Shown here in pieces: positions 1-11,130 of a stretch of DNA of 64,000 bases (positions are counted from its first letter, which is position 1; every line of letters begins with the position of its first letter). The stretch is from Beaufortia kweichowensis (lineage: Eukaryota > Chordata > Actinopteri > Cypriniformes > Gastromyzontidae). Location: contig CM032811.1 of NCBI GenBank assembly GCA_019155185.1, forward strand, positions 2,596,287 to 2,660,286, read 5' to 3'. The position numbers and the translations under genes were made by a program. The notes beneath the pieces are model-generated. The model did no database searches. It was not told the origin of the DNA and saw nothing but the letters and a program-made list of their open reading frames with translations.

Positions 1-219
1 TGGATTGAATGTTTGGACTAAGGTTTGGTTTGACTGTAGTAAATCCAATATTCCCCACTGACTCTGACTGTTTTTATGGTTACATGTATATGTAGAATAT
101 ATTCAGAGAACAGAGATAGGGTTTTCACTGAATTTCACAGAAAGACTAAGGATTCATTTTTGTTAACCCATTGTTATTGTAGATCGTAATATACATAAAT
201 GAGTATGAAGTTTGCATAC

Positions 220-3200
220 CTGACACAATGTTACGTTTCTTCCGGAAGTGCTGTTTATGCCTTCTCATGTAGCCTGTGAAGATGTTGTTTACTCGTTGAC
301 CCCAAGCACTGTGGCTGCGGGCATCATCAACCCCACAGCGGGGTGATGTCATCTTACCCAGAGTGACACTATCCAGTCTTCCAGTGATGGGCAGGTGAGA
401 CAACCACTGAAACTCTCTAAACAAAACAAAGGCGGGGCAGGACCGCATATGTAATAGTGATAGTGATAGTGCCTGTTTAACATCTCTTATTAGGTCAAAT
501 CCAATCAGAAGTGAGCACTTTAACGCATTACTAACTCTGCGTATAGGGAGCGATGTGTACTGGCCCTTCAGAGTACACGTATTAACATGAACATATATAC
601 ATTTATTTAAAAAATGTAAGTGTGACGCATGTTGATCAACTGATGGAGTTAAAGGGATAGTTCACCCAAAAATAAAAATTATTTCATATTTAGTTTACCC
701 TTATGTCATTTAAACACTGTATATGATGTTTTCATTTGTGGAACACAAAAGAAGATATTTTGCAAAACGCTGGTTACCGGCACCCATTGACTTCCATTGT
801 ACATTGTGTCCATACTATAAAAGTGAATGGGTGCCGGTAACCAGCGCTTTGCAAAATATCTTCTTCTGTGTTCTGCTGAAGCAAGAAAGTCATAAAGGTT
901 TGACATGACATGAGGGTGAGTATATAATAAAATAATGATTATTTTTGGGTAAACTATCCGTTTAAATTATGACCGGGGAATTAAATATTTTTTGGCTGTT
1001 GACCTTAACATGTTTTATTAACAGTTAATAGTAATAGTTAATTAATTAATAGTTAATAGGTAATAGTTTCACCACCACAGTATCTGCCTTAATATTCTTT
1101 CCATGTTTCCATTATGTTCCGTTACGAAAATTAACATTGGTTTTACTATGCATAAAACATTGTGGTAATAAAAACAGGCCCCTAAGTGAACAACAGCACT
1201 TTAAAATTATCTATAAAGCATTCGTGTGTGTGCCCTTATTCTTACACATTCTTACATGCATGTCTTTTAGGTAAGTGAGGACCAGATGGAGGGTTGTGGT
1301 AATGGCATCATCTGTTAAGTGACTTTCCAGAAAAAACAATAGGATATGGTGCTTTGAAAAGCTGCATTGATACAGTGCTACATTGTAAAAGCGCTATCAA
1401 ATAAATTGAACTTAAGAACATCTGCATCACAACAACACTGTTCTTCTGTATCGTTATACTTATAGTTGTGGTGTAGACTAAACTATTCTTCTAAATTTGG
1501 AACCACTTAAAAAATACCTTATAGTTATCATCCTTTAGTATAACAGGCCTTAAAGTCTTTTGTTCAAGAGTGTTTCAACCGTCAACTCTTCATACACAGT
1601 GTGAAGTAAATAACTGGGTTCTACAGTAAATGCAAGAGACATTGTTTTACCTGATGGCTGACTTGACTTCAGCTGCATTATGAGTTTTATTCTCCTTATG
1701 CAGGTATCCATATCGCTCCAAAAAACCCTGAAGACACAGAAATCATGTCATCATTACTCCCATCATTCCTGCAACAGTAGCAAATATCTACATATTACAT
1801 TTACATTCGTCAGACACTTATCCAAAGCCACTTACATTGCATTACACTATGCTTTTTTCTGAATATGTGCAATTCCTGGGATCAAACCCATGACCTTGGC
1901 ATTTGTGTCAGTTGGGGATATCTGCTCAGCTTGTCTGTTATTTCAGGAGAATGGCTGGCTTATCATTTCATTTTCTAACGTATTATTTTCTAATGTGTGT
2001 ATTTTGAGGCGATATATCAGCATCACAGGTAATGGTGTGTAAACTGCATTTTTGTAATTGCTGTAGTGTGTGTGGTTCCAGACCACCCACGGGTCACATG
2101 TGCTATCAAGACAATGCATTGTTACAGTTCTGGAAATAACTTTTTAGAAGAAAGTGAAAGACAAAAAAAGAATCATTGTTTATATTTCATAGATTTTAAA
2201 TGGAAAGCAAGTCTACCAGTGTACACTATTGGCCCATGGTTCGGGGTCTCTTTCTCATTTTTTATTAAAGGGTAAGTTCATCCCCAAAAATTCGGTCATC
2301 ATTATTCACTCATTCAAAACCTCTGAGGCACAAAAAAAGATAATAATTTTAAAGCACTGTAACGCTAAAACAGTAAAAGTTGTATAAACTGAATTTGTGC
2401 CAACATGCAAAAAATAAAAGGGATTCAACAAGCAATACAAAAAAAAATACCAGAACAGCACCATAAAACAAGTCCATACAGCCAGTCTTCTAAGACGCAT
2501 GATGACTTTGTGTCAGAAACACATAGAAAAGTCTTTATTACCATACCAGCCGGTTACACTGTCCAATGTGCAGTTACTGTCATTCAACTTTAAAAATGTC
2601 GATTTCACTTTTTCTAAAGCTACACAATAGATTAATGTGAAAAACAGAATGAAATGCACCTGGTATCTTAATATCTTAGTACATTTTTCTGTTTTTAAAT
2701 CATTTCTTTTTCTTTTCTCGTCTCTACTGCAATTTTGTGTGAAACTATATAGATTAAATTGAATTAAAATGTAAGTCTTTATCCGAAAAAATGTTTCCCT
2801 TAAGCAAAGCTGTTGTCATGGGATTAGACACAATTCAAAATTTGCATCTTTTGACTAGCTGCACATTATTGCAAAAAAGCCAATAATGTAAAAAGCCAGT
2901 TTTTACATAGTCTCATGACAAATAATAAAGTTTATCAAAAGATATTCTCTTCCAAATAATTGTAAAAAATTTGTTGTTTAATCTTCACAGATATACAGAC
3001 ACAATATTTGACATTATTTTTATCATTTTATTTTGCATTGTGTTTACCACTATGTCCAAATGTGATATAGCACAGCCCCTGAAATAATGTGTTAACCAAC
3101 ACAAGTTTAGAATGCACTTAATGCTGAAATTGACGCATAATGATAAAGCAGCGCAGCACTTCACTTGTATTCATAAGGAAAACAAGAATACAGGACACAG

Positions 3201-3312
3201 AATTACAAACATTAAAAACACTCCTTGGTCTTACCTGAGCCGCTCCTGACATTGGAGAATTGACAACCATCTTTACGCACAGCAAAAACGACAACACCAC
3301 TAGCATCTCCAT
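220..3312 (-). CDS. mmp28: MMP28 (epilysin)-like matrix metalloproteinase, 5' part only
   Basis: Secreted zinc endopeptidase. Three coding exons are visible: 3235-3312, 1651-1727 and 220-416; the gene runs off the left edge. Exon 1 starts at MEMLVVLSF, a hydrophobic signal peptide (26 codons, phase 0). Exon 2 encodes a propeptide helix with LERYGYL. Exon 3 carries the cysteine switch PRCGVDD, whose Cys holds the catalytic zinc in the latent enzyme, and ends in FRKKR, a furin site as in furin-activated MMPs. The junctions join in frame (26 codons, then 25 plus 2 nt, then 1 nt completing 66 codons). The WLSHLPITGRLD..TL run and the RKKR resemble MMP28 most. The catalytic HExxH and hemopexin regions lie outside the window. 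The prodomain lacks the charged stretch I expect between signal peptide and helix, so a small exon could be missing from this model. Confidence 0.83.
652..968. mobile_element. Palindromic MITE in mmp28 intron 2
   Basis: The ends are inverted repeats: ttaaagggatagttcaccc on the left, and on the right, reverse-complemented, tttaaacggatagtttaccc. The interior is also palindromic: gaagatattttgcaaaacgc, gctggttaccggcaccc and cattgacttcc recur in reverse order around 800. This is the common cyprinid non-autonomous DNA element with 'aaagggatagttcaccc' ends. It has no coding capacity. Short antisense and sense reading frames across it are only the palindrome read twice. Confidence 0.8.
1320..1420 (+). 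repeat. Probable LINE 3' tail fragment
   Basis: The stretch ending 'gtaaaagcgctatcaaataaattgaactta' (shown as key text only) resembles the 3' tail of fish L2/CR1-like LINEs, where an 'aaagcgctatayaaataaattg' motif precedes a short terminal repeat. It lies in mmp28 intron 2. A similar tail is at 43095-43160. Assigned on motif alone. Confidence 0.4.
1790..1915 (-). mobile_element. SINE fragment (tRNA-related, DANA/V-SINE type core)
   Basis: The stretch contains 'cagacacttatccaaagcc' followed by 'acttacattgcatt' and then 'gggatcaaacccatgacctt'. The last reads on the minus strand as a tRNA B-box-like segment. This arrangement is typical of cyprinid tRNA-derived SINEs. It sits just upstream of mmp28 exon 2 within intron 1. 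Diverged, and the 5' tRNA part is incomplete. Confidence 0.6.
2263..2345 (+). repeat. Truncated end of the 'aaagggatagttcaccc' MITE family
   Basis: The bases 'ttaaagggtaagttcatcc' followed by ccaaaaattcggtcatc match the left end of the element at 652-968, but no matching right end is visible. In mmp28 intron 1. The rest of 1916-3234 shows nothing I can name. Confidence 0.5.
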
Positions 3313-4780
3313 ATGTGCGCTGAGCGAATTCGTCCTGTATGTCTCATGAAAATCATCATCGGTTTCACTCGCGCGCAGCTGAATGTCAGATGATTTAGCC
3401 GGAACGTCTCCAGAGCGCACGCGTGCGTAACCAGAGAAACATTCATACATAAACTTTCACTGACCTGCATGCAGATGTAACAAAGGGCTTCATTCCTATG
3501 CCACCACATTTTCTATATATGTACAGAGATGGACAGTAGCGAAGTACAATTTTTGAGTGTCTGTACTTGTATTACTTTTTCTGGAAACTTGTCACTTTAA
3601 CTTAACAACATTTGATCAAATAGCCTACTTTTTACTCCACTACATTTAAATATCAAGATCCCCGAAGTAGAAAGTCATTTAAAATTATAGTAGCTTCAAA
3701 AGTCAGTGTATGATATTTTCTTCTCTACATCGTTTGTTTTGCAGGTGACAGCTATCAGTAATCACTCTTGTAGGGTGACGTGTCGAGACTTTTGAGTGAT
3801 TTCATTTGTGCCCGTTTTTTAACACTGCATGGTAAAATGACAGACTGTGCGCACATCCATGGTCATACTTATAGAGCATGTTCCAGTTTAAAAATTACAA
3901 AAAGGAAACTATTCTTTTCGTACACCAACATAGTCTCATTTCCGCAGAATTTAACATAAGCTAGCGTACCTTTTTATTCCAAATACCTGATGCAAGTTCT
4001 GCGTTTGTCAATATCGCAATGACCCGGTTTGAAAACACAAGCCAAATGTGGGTAAAAGATCAGTTGGAAGCTCACACAAGGGTAACTATGTCTATTACTA
4101 ACTGCGTGTTGATTTACAAATTATATTTATTCTATTTGCTGCTGAAATTTATGTAATCTGCAGTTTTAGCGACAATCTTCTTAAGCTAATGCACACTGAA
4201 CTAACATGAACAATTGCATTGCCATTAACACTAACAAAGATTAATAAAAAATGCACTAAAAAAATTTAGTGCATTGTTAATTCATGTTAGCTAATGCATT
4301 TACTAATGTAATGAATACAACCTATTTTAATACCCAAGTCTTTTTTTAAATCAAGCACTTCTAGTAAAAATCTCTTTACAACTTTCACTTAGTAATATTT
4401 TAAGCAGGAGAAACGGTGTTAAGTGCAAGTTATTTAGACATCCTGATTGTCAAAAACTGGTGACATGAATTGTGGCACCTGCCATACATACAAAAGTATG
4501 TTCTTTGTATGTTTTTACACATTTACCAAGTTACTGGCAGTGCACCCAAAGCATGCATATTCCCCTAGGTATGGAACACAATACCTTTGCACTGCTAACA
4601 CATTGTCCTATTAACAGAGTTACAGGAACTCAAGATTACAACAATTAAATTCAACAAAAAACAATTAAATTCAATTTTAAATGATTTATGGGCAAATTTC
4701 ATATGGACTTAATTGGTAGGAAGCATTAGGTCACTGGTTGAGGATTAAAAACAGAGAGGCACAGCAAGATCATAAGGGTG
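3313..4780. other. mmp28 to taf15 intergenic interval
   Basis: This holds the presumed mmp28 promoter and 5' UTR (3313-3500; CpG-containing around 3370-3425, 'cgcgcgcag' and 'gcgcacgcgtgcg'), then repeat-derived DNA. 3524-3660 resembles a common degenerate fish repeat ('gacagtagcgaagtac', 'ctttttactccactacattt'). 4185-4310 is an imperfect palindrome ('aactaacatgaacaattgca' against 'tgttaattcatgttagctaa'). No conserved open frame was found. Confidence 0.5.
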
Positions 4781-5211
4781 TTTAATATTTGCAAAAAGAA
4801 AATAAGTAAAACAGATCACATTGATTTTACAAAACAACATTAGGCATTTCACAAATCTAATCACGCACTAAACGCCGGATTCGAAGTCAGGAAATTAAAA
4901 AGTAACAAATAACATCTGACCCCACCCCCCTTTCTCCTGGAGCAAAATTACCCTTTAAAGCTGATCTATGGTCAGTTTTATCATTTCTCTCAAAGGTGTC
5001 TAATGGAAGAGAAGCAACTCAAAGATCAAAATATTGGGTTATTGTAACCAATCCCCATTACCAGGAAAATCGCTCATTGCAGACTGTATACAGGATGCTC
5101 ATGCACAGAATGATATGCAGACACAAATCTTTCCTAGTTACCCTCTTCCAATCTACACCCTGTCCCTCCCCACACAATAAGCAAAGGGCTGGAATGACAT
5201 CCACAAAGTCT
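4781..5211 (-). other. taf15: taf15 3' UTR (inferred)
   Basis: Non-coding sequence downstream of the taf15 stop codon. An ATTAAA-type signal reads on the minus strand at 4781-4786 ('tttaat' on plus), so the 3' UTR would be about 430 bases. The true cleavage site is not determinable from sequence alone. Confidence 0.45.
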
Positions 5212-8200
5212 TCAGTAAGGCCGGCCTCGTCTTTCTTCTCTGTGATCTCCTCTGAAATCCCAAACCGGCAAAGAATTAATATGAATTTGTGTTTATTAAG
5301 TGACTTAATTCAAACTATCATTTGTAACAGAACACACACCTTCCGCCCATTTTGTAACCACCACCTCCACGGTCTCCACCCCGAAAGCTGCCGCCACCTC
5401 CTCTGCCACCTCTAAAGCCACCACGATCGCCACGGTCTCCTCCAAATCCGCCACGTCCACCACGATCTGAAATTAGATCGTGTTGATGAAATGAGCTAAC
5501 TGTCTATTTATGATACAACTAAATGATACAACTAAACTAAATAAAGTCATTGTGATATGCAGACTTCAAAGTATAGGAAAACACCATCACGTATTGATGC
5601 AAAATAATCTTTATATTTACCTCCTCCGTAACTATCGCCACCTTCTGGTTTTGGTGCGCCACACTTGTTGCATTCATATCTTCGGGCAAAGTTCATATTG
5701 CCACATGAGCTGAGGGATTATAAAAATAATAATTAATAATTAATATTTATTTTAAACACGTTTGCCAGATTCTCTTAAATAACCACGTTTTTTTCACCTG
5801 TTAGGGCAAGGCCAGTCTCCTCCACGAACATCAAATGAGGGACCACCTCGAAAGCCACCTCTGCCTCTAAACCCTTTAAAGCAAACACAAACATGCACCT
5901 TAATAGATTGTGAAACCAGAATGATTAACAGAAATATAATTATTTAATTATAAACAAGGAGTCAAACATGAAGTCAAATTTCCCAAACATACCACCACCA
6001 CCGCCGCCGCCGCCGCCACCACCACCACCACCGCCGCCGCCGCCGCGTCCTCTGCCACCTCCTCTCTGAGTGAACTCGGCCCGCCTGGTAGCAAACGACA
6101 CCTTGATGGGTCTTCCGTTAAAATCTTTCCCTGTAAGCCAGGCAAACAAACAAGAAACCTCAAAACAATACTACATATATAACACTTGTAAGTCAGAGAT
6201 GGAGACGTTTCTCTTACCATCAAACCAATCAATGGCAGCTTTGGCTGAAGGAGGATCATCAAACGATACTGTGGCTTCGCCCTTCAGTCGGCCAGTGGCT
6301 TTATCAGTATACAGATTAATCATGGGTTGGCCAGTTTTTTTATTGACCTTTCAAAAAAATACTGATGATTAGATCAGAAAAGAAGAGTAGAATGGAGAAG
6401 AGTAGTCAGGTTAATGAATTGGTCTTGCCTTTATAATTCCAATCTGTTTGAAGTAGTCTCCCACTTCTTGAGTGGTAACATCTTCACCAAGACCCTGGAC
6501 AAAGATGGTGTTATTGTCAGAGTTGTCCTGATCACCATCTGTAATTAAGAGAATAAGACAGAAAACATGTGAAAACACTACATTTCTAATTGACACAACA
6601 CACTAGATCTCATAACTGTTTTTTGAGTACTGCAAAACACACAAATTAGGATTACAGCAATAACAACCACCTCTGACATGGATTAGGGCAAAACAGAAAC
6701 TAAATTAAACTTGTTAACACCTACCGCCATCATCCTTTTGATCGTAGTCTCTGGGTCCTGAAAAACAGCAAGACACGAAAAAGAACAACTACCTTGAGAA
6801 CTTCAGAAGAGACAGGTAACTTTACATATAAATTCACTATATAAATCTACCACAAATTTCCTACATAGATGAATTGACAGTTACAGTGAGTTTAAGCTAT
6901 GTACCAGTGTATTTCCAAAACTTTTGTACCACTTTCCAACGCCTGACACCAGCACAAATTCTCTGAGTTTAGTAAAATAAATCCACCAAGTATTCTTCAG
7001 TTACATCATGTGTTTGACCGTTCTTTGCCACGTGCACAGTTGGAATCCACAACGCAGGCGTTTAACTACGTTTCCTCATGCAAGAATAGTCTTTACACAA
7101 GTAAAACTGAGATGTTATGCTTTAGCCCACAAGAGCATTACCAGACAGAAGAGCAATATAAAGACGGTAAGAGGTGAGGCTCCTTTGGATCTGATAAAAT
7201 GGTGGCTCTCAAGAGTTCTTTTGCCCGTTAATCTTTCTGTATCTCTTATCTCCTTCCCCCATTGAGACAGTTCTGATGCTCATCACTTACCACCGTAATT
7301 TTTGTAGCCACCACGGTCACCACCACTGCAGAGGAAAAATGGAAGATATGATGGCTTTCCTTTGTTGAAACCTGGGAGCGCAAGGCTCCCTCTTTATCAG
7401 TATTCCTGCCATGGTTTACTACTGAGGAGGAAATAGCTCCCATTGACAGCTGGGTTAAACATGGGCCAATAGTTGATGAAACATTTTGAATTAAAACTAA
7501 GGGGAAACTGGAGTAAAATGGAGTTCATGTGCTTTCAAGTTAGAAACTAAAACACATTTTCAATTTGAATTTGTAAATAAAACTAGAGCTGAGAGTGGAA
7601 GAAAACCTCACAGCTCCTTCTTTAATTTTTCAAATTTAATCCAAATTGTTGAACGTTTAACTGTTGTGGCACTCGTGTAGATGAGCCCACATTTCCTCCA
7701 TTTTGAGTGCTTATGAGCTCCAAAGGTCCAACTTTTATTTCACTCACTTTGATACCTGTAGTATAAAATGTAGACCATGTTAACACAAAAAGAAACAACA
7801 CTTTATGACACCGTTTAATGTGGAGTGACTAAGAATTCTTCTTTGAGCTGAACTTTCACAATGTCAAATCTCCCATGGAAAATGAATATATAAAATCCTT
7901 TATCTTTACGGAGAGGGCAGCCAGAAATAAAGACTTTAGTGCTATAGACGATAACAATAACAATAACTATAATGATACTATCCAACAAAATTAGCACCCA
8001 CACCAACTGGTGATAAAAATAATGTTATGTTAATTTTAAACTCATGCGCTGATGTGATGGCATGCAAAATAGGATGTCACTGACTGATGCTTTTCAGCTT
8101 CTTCATTCTTGTAATGTACAAGTATTACAAACAGTGGACGGTCTATTGTCTGAACGTCTGCTCCCACTCTGAAAACACCAGTTCCCAAAGTCTACGGTCT

Positions 8201-10766
8201 TTAAATCAGACATTAAAACCCACATAACTCCTTCTCAAAACTATTACCCTCACGTGATTACTGATATCTTATGTATAGAGTTATAGTTGTGGCGTGAAGT
8301 CTCATATTTCCTTAAATTAGATTTAAATTAAAACTTTATCTTTATTATAGTTAGAGTTATGGTTATCATCCGTAGTATGAACAGGCCTTTAAAATTTATT
8401 AAAATATTCCAACCAGGTCAAACCCCAAAGCAACACAAAGCTTTCATGGTTTAGCATGTTAACTTGAAATAGCTTTTAAACTTACATCCTTTAGAACTGC
8501 CCTTTTCAACCTTGGTTTAATAACTTTCAATTCAGGGGAAATATGAGCAAAAATCCAATGAAACAACTCTGTCATGTAAATTGTGTGCAATTGTGAGGGT
8601 AATGGTCAACTTACAACAGGCTCTCTTACACAGATAAAACATTGCTATAATTTGGCAAGCTTCAATTCACTTCAGGTAAATCCAACCCAAATTCAATAAG
8701 AGGTTTTATCCAGAGATGACATCACACACACTCGATAAGACAAGTTATTGCAACGTAATTTGCTAAACCTGATAACTCTTTAAACCTGCAAATATATATC
8801 AATATCAAACAAACAAACCTGTTATACAACTGGGTGTGGTGCCTTTAAAATGCATACTGTAGATTGTGGAAAGTTATCCCTTAAAATGCACTCATCTCTA
8901 CAGTACAAAAATGGGTTTTACATTTAATCTAATTTTTTAACCAAAACATACGTAATTTATACCAACAAAAACCAATAACACTTGATCTGCGCACTCAAAA
9001 TGGTATAGTTTCCTGCATTATGCACTAAGATAGTGTCCTTACGTGACACACTTACCCCATACCGGAGGGTGGTCCTCGGCCACCTCTGTCATAACTGCCA
9101 CGATCATAACCACCACGTCCTCGGCCCCTCAACCCCTCAGACCTGTCAGAGCCACCATCATCCCCATACCTCCAGTTATCACCTACACAATTCCAGGACA
9201 AATACATCCATGACCACAGGGAAGTAAATAGACAAATCACGTATGCTTGCCGCACCTTCATCCAAGCAGGCATACAGTACAAACACAAGTTTTGTTTTTT
9301 TGAAAATCAAAGCAATGTTCTTGACATTGTGAGCACTATGCTATACCAGTTGAGCCAGAGATATAGTATTACCTTCAGTGCGTCGTCCGTATCCACCTTG
9401 AGACCCCCCTAACGAGCCACTGGACTGACCATACCCTCCTGTACCACCAGTTCCGCCAGAGCGCTGTTGCCCATATGACTTCTCCCCATATCTGTATCAG
9501 CAGAGCAAATCTTATTAAATGTAACTATTCCTCAAAGTGTCAGGTTTGCACCAGACACTAGCTATGTTTACATGCAGCCAAATAATCCAGTTGATTCTAA
9601 TTTAATGAAACTTAGATCGGATTGAAAGGAGTGTTACAGGCTGCAAGTTTTAAGTTTATCTGTCACGTAATCCGTTTCATAATCTACAATCAGATTGAAT
9701 TTCTTTAAAAATGAGTGCATGTAAACATACCCATTACATCTAACTATTAAAAGTCTTTTACCCAGATGAGGATTCAGAGCCCTGTTGCCCATAGCTGTCA
9801 TAGCTCTGCTGAGGCTGTGGTTGCCCATAGCCACCAGAGGAATATCCCTGCGAAGACTGGCTGAAACTTTCTCCTTTAGAATAAAAAAAGAATTACACTC
9901 CAATAATCAATAAACAGACAATCTGGTCAGATTTATAAACAACATGCCTCCAGACTGCCCATAAGCACCATAGCTCTGTCCACCAAAGGAGCCACTTCCA
10001 TTACCCTGACCATATCCCTGCTGGGGTAAAAAAAAGCATTATCCAAAATGATATAGATGTTTCAAAAAACATTTAAAAAGGGTAAAATAAAAATGTAAAA
10101 AGTTACCTGTCCACCTTGATAGCTTTGAGATCCACCATAAGAGCCATAGCTGTGCAGCAAAAAACAACAACATCAGTTTCATTAAATGTAACAAACATCA
10201 AGAGAATGATACAGTAGTATGAATATTTTCAGGAATGTATTGGATTAATAAATGTATTACGGATAATTAAACACACATCAAGACTGCACTATACAGATTC
10301 ATCCATTACCTTTGTTGAGCTCCAGGCTGGCCGTAGCCTGAATCTATAAGTCAAACAAACACAGTTAAAAAGTTCATGTGAGGTGTCAAAAGCTCAGAAC
10401 ACAGTTGTTGTGATAAATGTGATATGTGAAACAAATGTGACGAATTATGCATATAATCATTTGCGAGTGATACCACGCCACATTACACCACGCCATAAAC
10501 ATGGGGACCAAACATCATTAACGAGAATCAAAATACTCGAGCTGGAGGTGTTTACCCAAACCGTTTACGTTCTTTAAACATAAACGTATTTGTTTAGAAA
10601 TATGTATTTTTTATATTGACAAAACACGCGCCAACTCGCTAGCTGCTAATGCTAATCGTCGTGTGCTAGCGCACACCGATAACTAATACAACTAAACAAA
10701 ACTCGGTAATACAGAAATCAGCTATGTAAAGTTAATCTGCACATTAAGAGTCTCACCTGATGCCAT
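5212..10766 (-). CDS. taf15: TAF15, FET-family RNA-binding protein (TFIID-associated)
   Basis: Nuclear RNA/DNA-binding protein of transcription and splicing. Coding exons (5' to 3'): 10757-10766, 10310-10343, 10107-10149, 9948-10020, 9762-9873, 9373-9491, 9056-9182, 7291-7325, 6725-6757, 6429-6538, 6218-6347, 5993-6130, 5798-5873, 5621-5709, 5340-5466, 5212-5251; 1,296 nt, 431 residues. Order: SYGQ-rich prion-like N-terminus (MASDSGYGQPGAQQ), RGG/YDRG region, one RRM (NNTIFVQGLGEDV to VSFATRR), a Gly tract, an RGG patch, a RanBP2-type zinc finger (DWPCPN..CGNMNFARRYECNKC), a second RGG patch and a C-terminal PY nuclear-localisation signal ending RRGRPY. The start DSGYGQ, GGDRGGYKNYGG before the RRM, the NFARR zinc finger and the mmp28 neighbour all favour TAF15 over FUS or EWSR1. 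Shorter than human TAF15 because the C-terminal YGGDRGG repeats are few. Confidence 0.85.
5993..6055 (-). repeat. taf15: GGN triplet repeat encoding the taf15 Gly tract
   Basis: On the plus strand this reads as runs of cca/ccg triplets; on the coding strand GGT and GGC codons alternate in blocks and encode about twenty consecutive glycines, directly at the 3' end of the RRM exon and reaching the splice donor (gtatgt). Length is likely to vary between individuals, as in other triplet repeats. Confidence 0.85.
7326..9055 (-). other. taf15: Large taf15 intron (between RGG and RRM-proximal exons)
   Basis: This is the largest taf15 intron, 1.73 kb, separating the exon ending GPPSGMG from the short exon GGDRGGYKNYGG. 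It contains no coding exon and no clear repeat. In FET genes long introns before the RRM are known to be retained and to feed autoregulation (established for FUS introns 6/7); that this intron behaves so is inference. Confidence 0.4.
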
Positions 10767-11130
10767 CTTTTCGACTGAAATAAAACCAACTGGCGATCTG
10801 CTTCAAAAATAAGAGATTAAAACCCCGGCGCGACCAAACCGCGCACTGCAGCTCTTATGAACTTTGACCCCAGAGGTGTTCTGTACCATCTTCTCACCGA
10901 ACATATAAGAATTAATTCCTCTAAATTATTTACGCATAACTAATAGAAATATACCAGTGTTTATTAATAATACGTAATTTATTATAATATCTATGATTAA
11001 ATAATGTAACGTTAACGAAAATCATATCACATCGTAATGTATGTTAACGAAGGCCGTTTTTTGGAAAGTGGTACAATCTGTGCGCCTTTTCGGTCACGTG
11101 ATCATGACCACGTTTGTGACGTGACAATAC
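10767..11130 (-). promoter_or_regulatory. taf15: taf15 upstream promoter region
   Basis: Immediately upstream of the taf15 ATG, which is preceded by a short 5' UTR. At 11094-11101 is the perfect palindrome TCACGTGA (E-box/USF/CLEAR type), and at 11117-11125 TGACGTGAC, a CRE-like site. The order and spacing suit a housekeeping promoter. Activity is inferred from motif alone. Confidence 0.45.

Noticed and set aside
706..908. Overlapping plus and minus frames sharing 'RRYFAKRWLPAPI'
   Set aside because: They are the two readings of the palindromic MITE, not genes.
5948..6262. 104-codon minus frame rich in Ala/Val
   Set aside because: Frame-shifted reading of the taf15 Gly-tract exon.
5212..10766. 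FUS as the name of the FET gene
   Set aside because: N-terminus (DSGYGQ), GGDRGGYKNYGG and the NFARR zinc finger fit TAF15 better, and mmp28 is next door. FUS is not fully excluded without a tree.
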